Source: Alphaproteobacteria bacterium
Lineage (GTDB): Bacteria; Pseudomonadota; Alphaproteobacteria; Rhizobiales; Aestuariivirgaceae
Reading direction: 5' to 3'
Assembly (NCBI GenBank): GCA_024640405.1
Contig: JAHEFB010000031.1
Coordinates: 1 to 51,165, forward strand
Length of the DNA stretch: 51,165 bases
Shown here: piece after piece, positions 48,453-51,165 of the stretch
Layout of the letters: every line of letters starts with the position of its first letter
How positions within the stretch are numbered: the stretch's first letter is position 1
The notes under the pieces: generated by a model
The model's database searches: none
What the model saw: the letters and a program-made list of their open reading frames with translations, nothing else
Told to the model about the DNA's origin: nothing
Program-made: the position numbers and the translations under genes

Positions 48453-48576
48453 TTTCCGTTGTTTACGGCTTAGTCTTTCCAACGAACGCGGACGTTCAAT
48501 CCCGATGGAGTAAATGAGTGAGTGTATTGACAGGGAGAATTTGTGATCAGTGTGTTGTGCAAGGGGGAGAGCATTT

Positions 48577-49158
48577 GTGATCCGCGCTGCTACCAAGCAA
48601 GACGCTTCTGAACTGGTTTGCCTGATCGATTGTGCCGGGTACGGCATGCCGTTGGATGTCTGGAACAGCATGCTGGATGGTGAAGCGTCCGTGCTTGAGG
48701 TCGGGCGCAAGCGGGCCATGCGGGAGGAGGGTGGCTTTTCCTATCGCAATGCCTGGATTGCCGAGCGCGATGGCGCAACTGCCGGCGTACTGGTGGGGTA
48801 TCGGCTTGATGAAGACATCGACCTGTCCGGCATTGATCAAGTTCCGGCGGCGTTTCGGCCGTTGATGGAACTGGAGGCGGAAGCGCCTGGCAGTTGGTAT
48901 GTAAATGTGCTGGCCGTGCATGCAGAGTATCGGGGAAAAGGGATCGGGGGCGCGCTGCTCGATCATGCTGATCGTACGGCAGATGACGTGGGGGCGGGTA
49001 CCATGAGTATTATTTTCGAGAGTGAGAACCACGCGGCCCGGCGGTTGTACGCGTCCAAGGGATATAGCGTTACAGCGCAACGACCGCGCGTGGCATTTGA
49101 GAAAGATCGCACAGGTTCGGCTGAGTGGCTGTTGATGGTGAAGGAACTAAAGGTATGA
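48577..49158 (+). CDS. GNAT acetyltransferase coupled to lpdA
   Basis: A 193-residue acetyltransferase. A GTG start with GGGGGAG seven bases upstream is preferred; it opens VIRAATKQDASELVCLIDCA, a GNAT N-terminus. The acetyl-CoA loop is VLAVHAEYRGKGIGGALLDH, with the R-G-K-G-I-G signature, and SENHAARRLYASKGYSV is the final family motif. Its stop overlaps the lpdA ATG (ATGA), so it is translated with lpdA. The target could be a protein or a small molecule; nothing here identifies it. Confidence 0.87.
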   Translation: MIRAATKQDASELVCLIDCAGYGMPLDVWNSMLDGEASVLEVGRKRAMREEGGFSYRNAWIAERDGATAGVLVGYRLDEDIDLSGIDQVPAAFRPLMELEAEAPGSWYVNVLAVHAEYRGKGIGGALLDHADRTADDVGAGTMSIIFESENHAARRLYASKGYSVTAQRPRVAFEKDRTGSAEWLLMVKELKV

Positions 49159-50600
49159 GTGAAACAAGCTTCGACGTAATCATCATCGGGGCAGGCCCCG
49201 GCGGTTATGTGACTGCCATACGCGCGGCGCAACTGGGCATGAAGGTGGCCATAGTCGAACGCGAGCACCTCGGCGGTATTTGCCTAAACTGGGGTTGCAT
49301 CCCGACCAAGGCCCTGCTGCGGTCAGCCGAGATTTACCACTATATGAACCACGCCAGCGACTATGGCCTGTCGGCAGACAAAATAGGTTTCGATGCAGCG
49401 GCAGTGGTAAAGCGGTCCCGCGGCGTTTCAGGTCGCCTGAACGGCGGTGTCGGTCATCTGCTGAAGAAGAACAAGGTGCAGGTCATCTGGGGTGAGGCCA
49501 AGGTAACCAAGCCTGGCGAGGTTGTGGTGGCAAAATCCTCCAAACCAGCCATGCAGCCGGCTCATCCAGACCCGAAAGGCGCATCAGGTCCCGGCACCTA
49601 CAAAGCCAAGCACATCATCGTGGCGACCGGTGCCCGTCCCCGGGTGCTGCCGGGCCTTGAGCCTGACGGCAAACTTGTGTGGACTTACTTTGAGGCCATG
49701 GTACCTCCTGAAATGCCCGGCAAGCTTCTGGTAGTGGGCTCGGGTGCCATCGGGATCGAATTTGCCAGTTTTTATAACGCGATGGGCGTGGATGTTACCG
49801 TGGTGGAGATCATGGATCAGATCATGCCGGTGGAAGATACAGAGATCGCCGGGCTGGCTCGCAAGCAGCTTGAAAAGCAAGGCCTGAAAATCATGACAGG
49901 CACCAAGGTTGCCGGGCTGAAGAAAGGATCCAATGACGTTACCGCCACAATAGAGGACGCCAAGGGTAAAAAATCCGAGTTGAAAGTGGATCGGGTAATT
50001 TCCGCAGTGGGTGTTGTCGGCAACATCGAAAACCTTGGGCTTGAATCACTCGGGGTGAAGACAGACCGCGGATGTGTGGTGATTGACGGGTATGGCAATA
50101 CCAACATTCCGGGGATTTACGCAATTGGCGATGTGGCCGGACCACCCATGCTGGCCCACAAGGCAGAGCATGAAGGCGTGATCTGTGTCGACAGGATTGC
50201 CGGTCAGCCGAACGTCCATCCGATGAAGAAGGAACAAATACCAGGTTGCACTTATTGCCATCCGCAGGTGGCTTCCGTCGGGTTGACCGAACGCGCCGCC
50301 AAGGAAAAGGCGATCGATGTGAAGGTAGGCCGGTTCCCGTTCATGGCAAATGGCAAGGCCATCGCACTGGGCGAGGATCAAGGCCTTATCAAGACGATCT
50401 TTGACAAGAAGACCGGACAATTGCTTGGCGCACATATGGTGGGCGCAGAGGTCACAGAATTGATACAGGGGTTTGTTATCGCCATGGGGCTTGAAACTAC
50501 AGAAGAAGACCTGATGCACACCGTGTTCCCGCATCCGACACTTTCTGAAATGATGCATGAAAGCGTACTTGATGCCTATGGCCGCGTGATCCATATGTAG
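49155..50600 (+). CDS. lpdA: Dihydrolipoamide dehydrogenase (E3)
   Basis: The 481-residue flavoprotein E3 reoxidises dihydrolipoamide and makes NADH. FDVIIIGAGPGGYVTAIRAA is the FAD motif, the redox pair Cys43/Cys48 lies in GGICLNWGCIP, VVGSGAIGIEFASFYNAM is the NAD motif, and HTVFPHPTLSEMMHE holds the catalytic His/Glu. A stretch of about 25 residues (residues 126-150) rich in Pro and Lys sits before VATGARPRVL, as in alphaproteobacterial pdh-linked Lpd. The ATG at 49155 overlaps the acetyltransferase stop. Together with pdhABC it supplies the complete complex. Confidence 0.97.
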   Translation: MSETSFDVIIIGAGPGGYVTAIRAAQLGMKVAIVEREHLGGICLNWGCIPTKALLRSAEIYHYMNHASDYGLSADKIGFDAAAVVKRSRGVSGRLNGGVGHLLKKNKVQVIWGEAKVTKPGEVVVAKSSKPAMQPAHPDPKGASGPGTYKAKHIIVATGARPRVLPGLEPDGKLVWTYFEAMVPPEMPGKLLVVGSGAIGIEFASFYNAMGVDVTVVEIMDQIMPVEDTEIAGLARKQLEKQGLKIMTGTKVAGLKKGSNDVTATIEDAKGKKSELKVDRVISAVGVVGNIENLGLESLGVKTDRGCVVIDGYGNTNIPGIYAIGDVAGPPMLAHKAEHEGVICVDRIAGQPNVHPMKKEQIPGCTYCHPQVASVGLTERAAKEKAIDVKVGRFPFMANGKAIALGEDQGLIKTIFDKKTGQLLGAHMVGAEVTELIQGFVIAMGLETTEEDLMHTVFPHPTLSEMMHESVLDAYGRVIHM

Positions 50601-50634
50601 CCATTGAGAAGGGCCAATTTGAGGATTTGACTAA

Positions 50635-50922
50635 ATGGATATGGCGTTGATGAATCTTGGCGGCGGTGTGGGGATTTTCGGCACATTGCTGATCGGCGGC
50701 GTTGCCGGCTGGATTGCTGAAAAGCTGACCGGTGCCAGCCACGGGCTTCTGACCAATATCGTGATCGGTATCATGGGTGCGTTTGTTGGCGGCTGGATTG
50801 CCAATGCGCTCGGCTTGCAGCTGGGTGAAGTGTTCGACGGATGGTTCTGGGGCAATGTTCTGGTATCCGTTGTCGGGGCTGTCCTTCTGATCACTGTTTA
50901 TCGTATGATCAGGGGAAGGTGA
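50635..50922 (+). CDS. GlsB/YeaQ/YmgE-family membrane protein
   Basis: A 95-residue hydrophobic protein with three predicted helices. LIGGVAGWIAEKLTG, then IVIGIMGAFVGGWIANALG and a final VVGAVLLITVYRMIRGR are the family pattern of small glycine-rich stress-associated membrane proteins. The function is not established. It lies 34 bases after lpdA and is followed by a second copy. Confidence 0.88.
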   Translation: MDMALMNLGGGVGIFGTLLIGGVAGWIAEKLTGASHGLLTNIVIGIMGAFVGGWIANALGLQLGEVFDGWFWGNVLVSVVGAVLLITVYRMIRGR

Positions 50923-50964
50923 GTCTTATCGGCTCGCTGCTGTCAACCCAATCAGGAGGGGAAC

Positions 50965-51165
50965 ATGGAAGGTTTTGGCTTGATTATGACAATCATTCTC
51001 GGCGCTTTGGCCGGGTGGATTGCAGAAAAAGTGATGAAGTTCGATACCGGACTCATAATGAACATCGTGCTGGGTATCGCCGGAGCGGTGCTCGGTAACT
51101 TCATTCTTGGTGCGTTGGGACTATCCTTCGGTGGATTGATCGGTCAGCTTATTGTTGCTGTTGCA
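50965..51165 (+). CDS. GlsB/YeaQ/YmgE-family membrane protein, cut by window end
   Basis: An ATG at 50965 with AGGAGGGG just upstream opens MEGFGLIMTIILGALAGWIA, then MKFDTGLIMNIVLGIAGAVL, the same family pattern as the preceding gene. The frame runs off the right edge after 67 codons, so the end is not seen. It is a tandem paralogue. Confidence 0.85.
   Translation, partial: MEGFGLIMTIILGALAGWIAEKVMKFDTGLIMNIVLGIAGAVLGNFILGALGLSFGGLIGQLIVAVA

Overview
The window reads as chromosomal DNA from an alphaproteobacterium, moderately GC-rich (high 50s percent by eye). A marine or soil Hyphomicrobiales/Rhodobacterales-like lineage is my inference. Support comes from a septum-formation-initiator gene just ahead of pdhA, a pyruvate dehydrogenase E1 beta subunit carrying its own lipoyl domain, an FnrL-type box ahead of hemN, a DUF3772-type MscS channel and a class III cyclase-TolB-TPR protein. 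No rRNA, tRNA, CRISPR array, prophage or intact insertion sequence was recognised. Gene density is high. Many neighbours are translationally coupled, with ATGA or TAATG overlaps.

Region 1 (1-13,072) is a patchwork of small units. It holds the end of an SRPBCC protein, a tandem SpoIIAA-like protein, an EamA exporter, two small secreted proteins of unknown role, a secreted dienelactone-hydrolase-like enzyme and anaerobic coproporphyrinogen oxidase hemN. These are followed by a VOC protein, a LysR regulator divergent from a methyltransferase, a small DnaB-like ATPase, an OmpR-type two-component system and a glycosyltransferase.

Region 2 (13,223-20,677) is a tightly packed run: pyrG, a large mechanosensitive channel, a VOC protein, a PaaI-type thioesterase, a YhiN-type flavoprotein and a RimJ/RimL-type acetyltransferase. 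AidB and a convergent methyltransferase follow.

Region 3 (23,934-33,123) is the most distinctive part. A four-gene coupled operon encodes a fused HyuA-HyuB (5-oxoprolinase/N-methylhydantoinase type) protein, a HisC-like aminotransferase, an Asp/Glu racemase/maleate isomerase-like enzyme and a D-2-hydroxyacid dehydrogenase. A convergent MFS transporter and a saccharopine-dehydrogenase-like enzyme lie next to it. Together they look like an uncharacterised route for a cyclic amide or unusual amino acid; the substrate cannot be read from the sequence.

Region 4 (33,364-43,609) contains a B12-binding-type radical SAM protein, a nitroreductase with the iodotyrosine deiodinase lid triad, an acidic unknown protein, enolase, a MOSC protein and the cyclase-TolB-TPR protein. 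A CoA-transferase, an AraC regulator and a divergent peroxiredoxin complete it.

Region 5 (43,738-51,165) is the pyruvate dehydrogenase locus: FtsB-like protein, pdhA, pdhB, pdhC, then an acetyltransferase coupled to lpdA and two tandem GlsB/YeaQ membrane proteins. Between pdhC and the acetyltransferase lies a small insertion-like cassette: a broken GIY-YIG gene bracketed by two inverted GAAA-loop palindromes.
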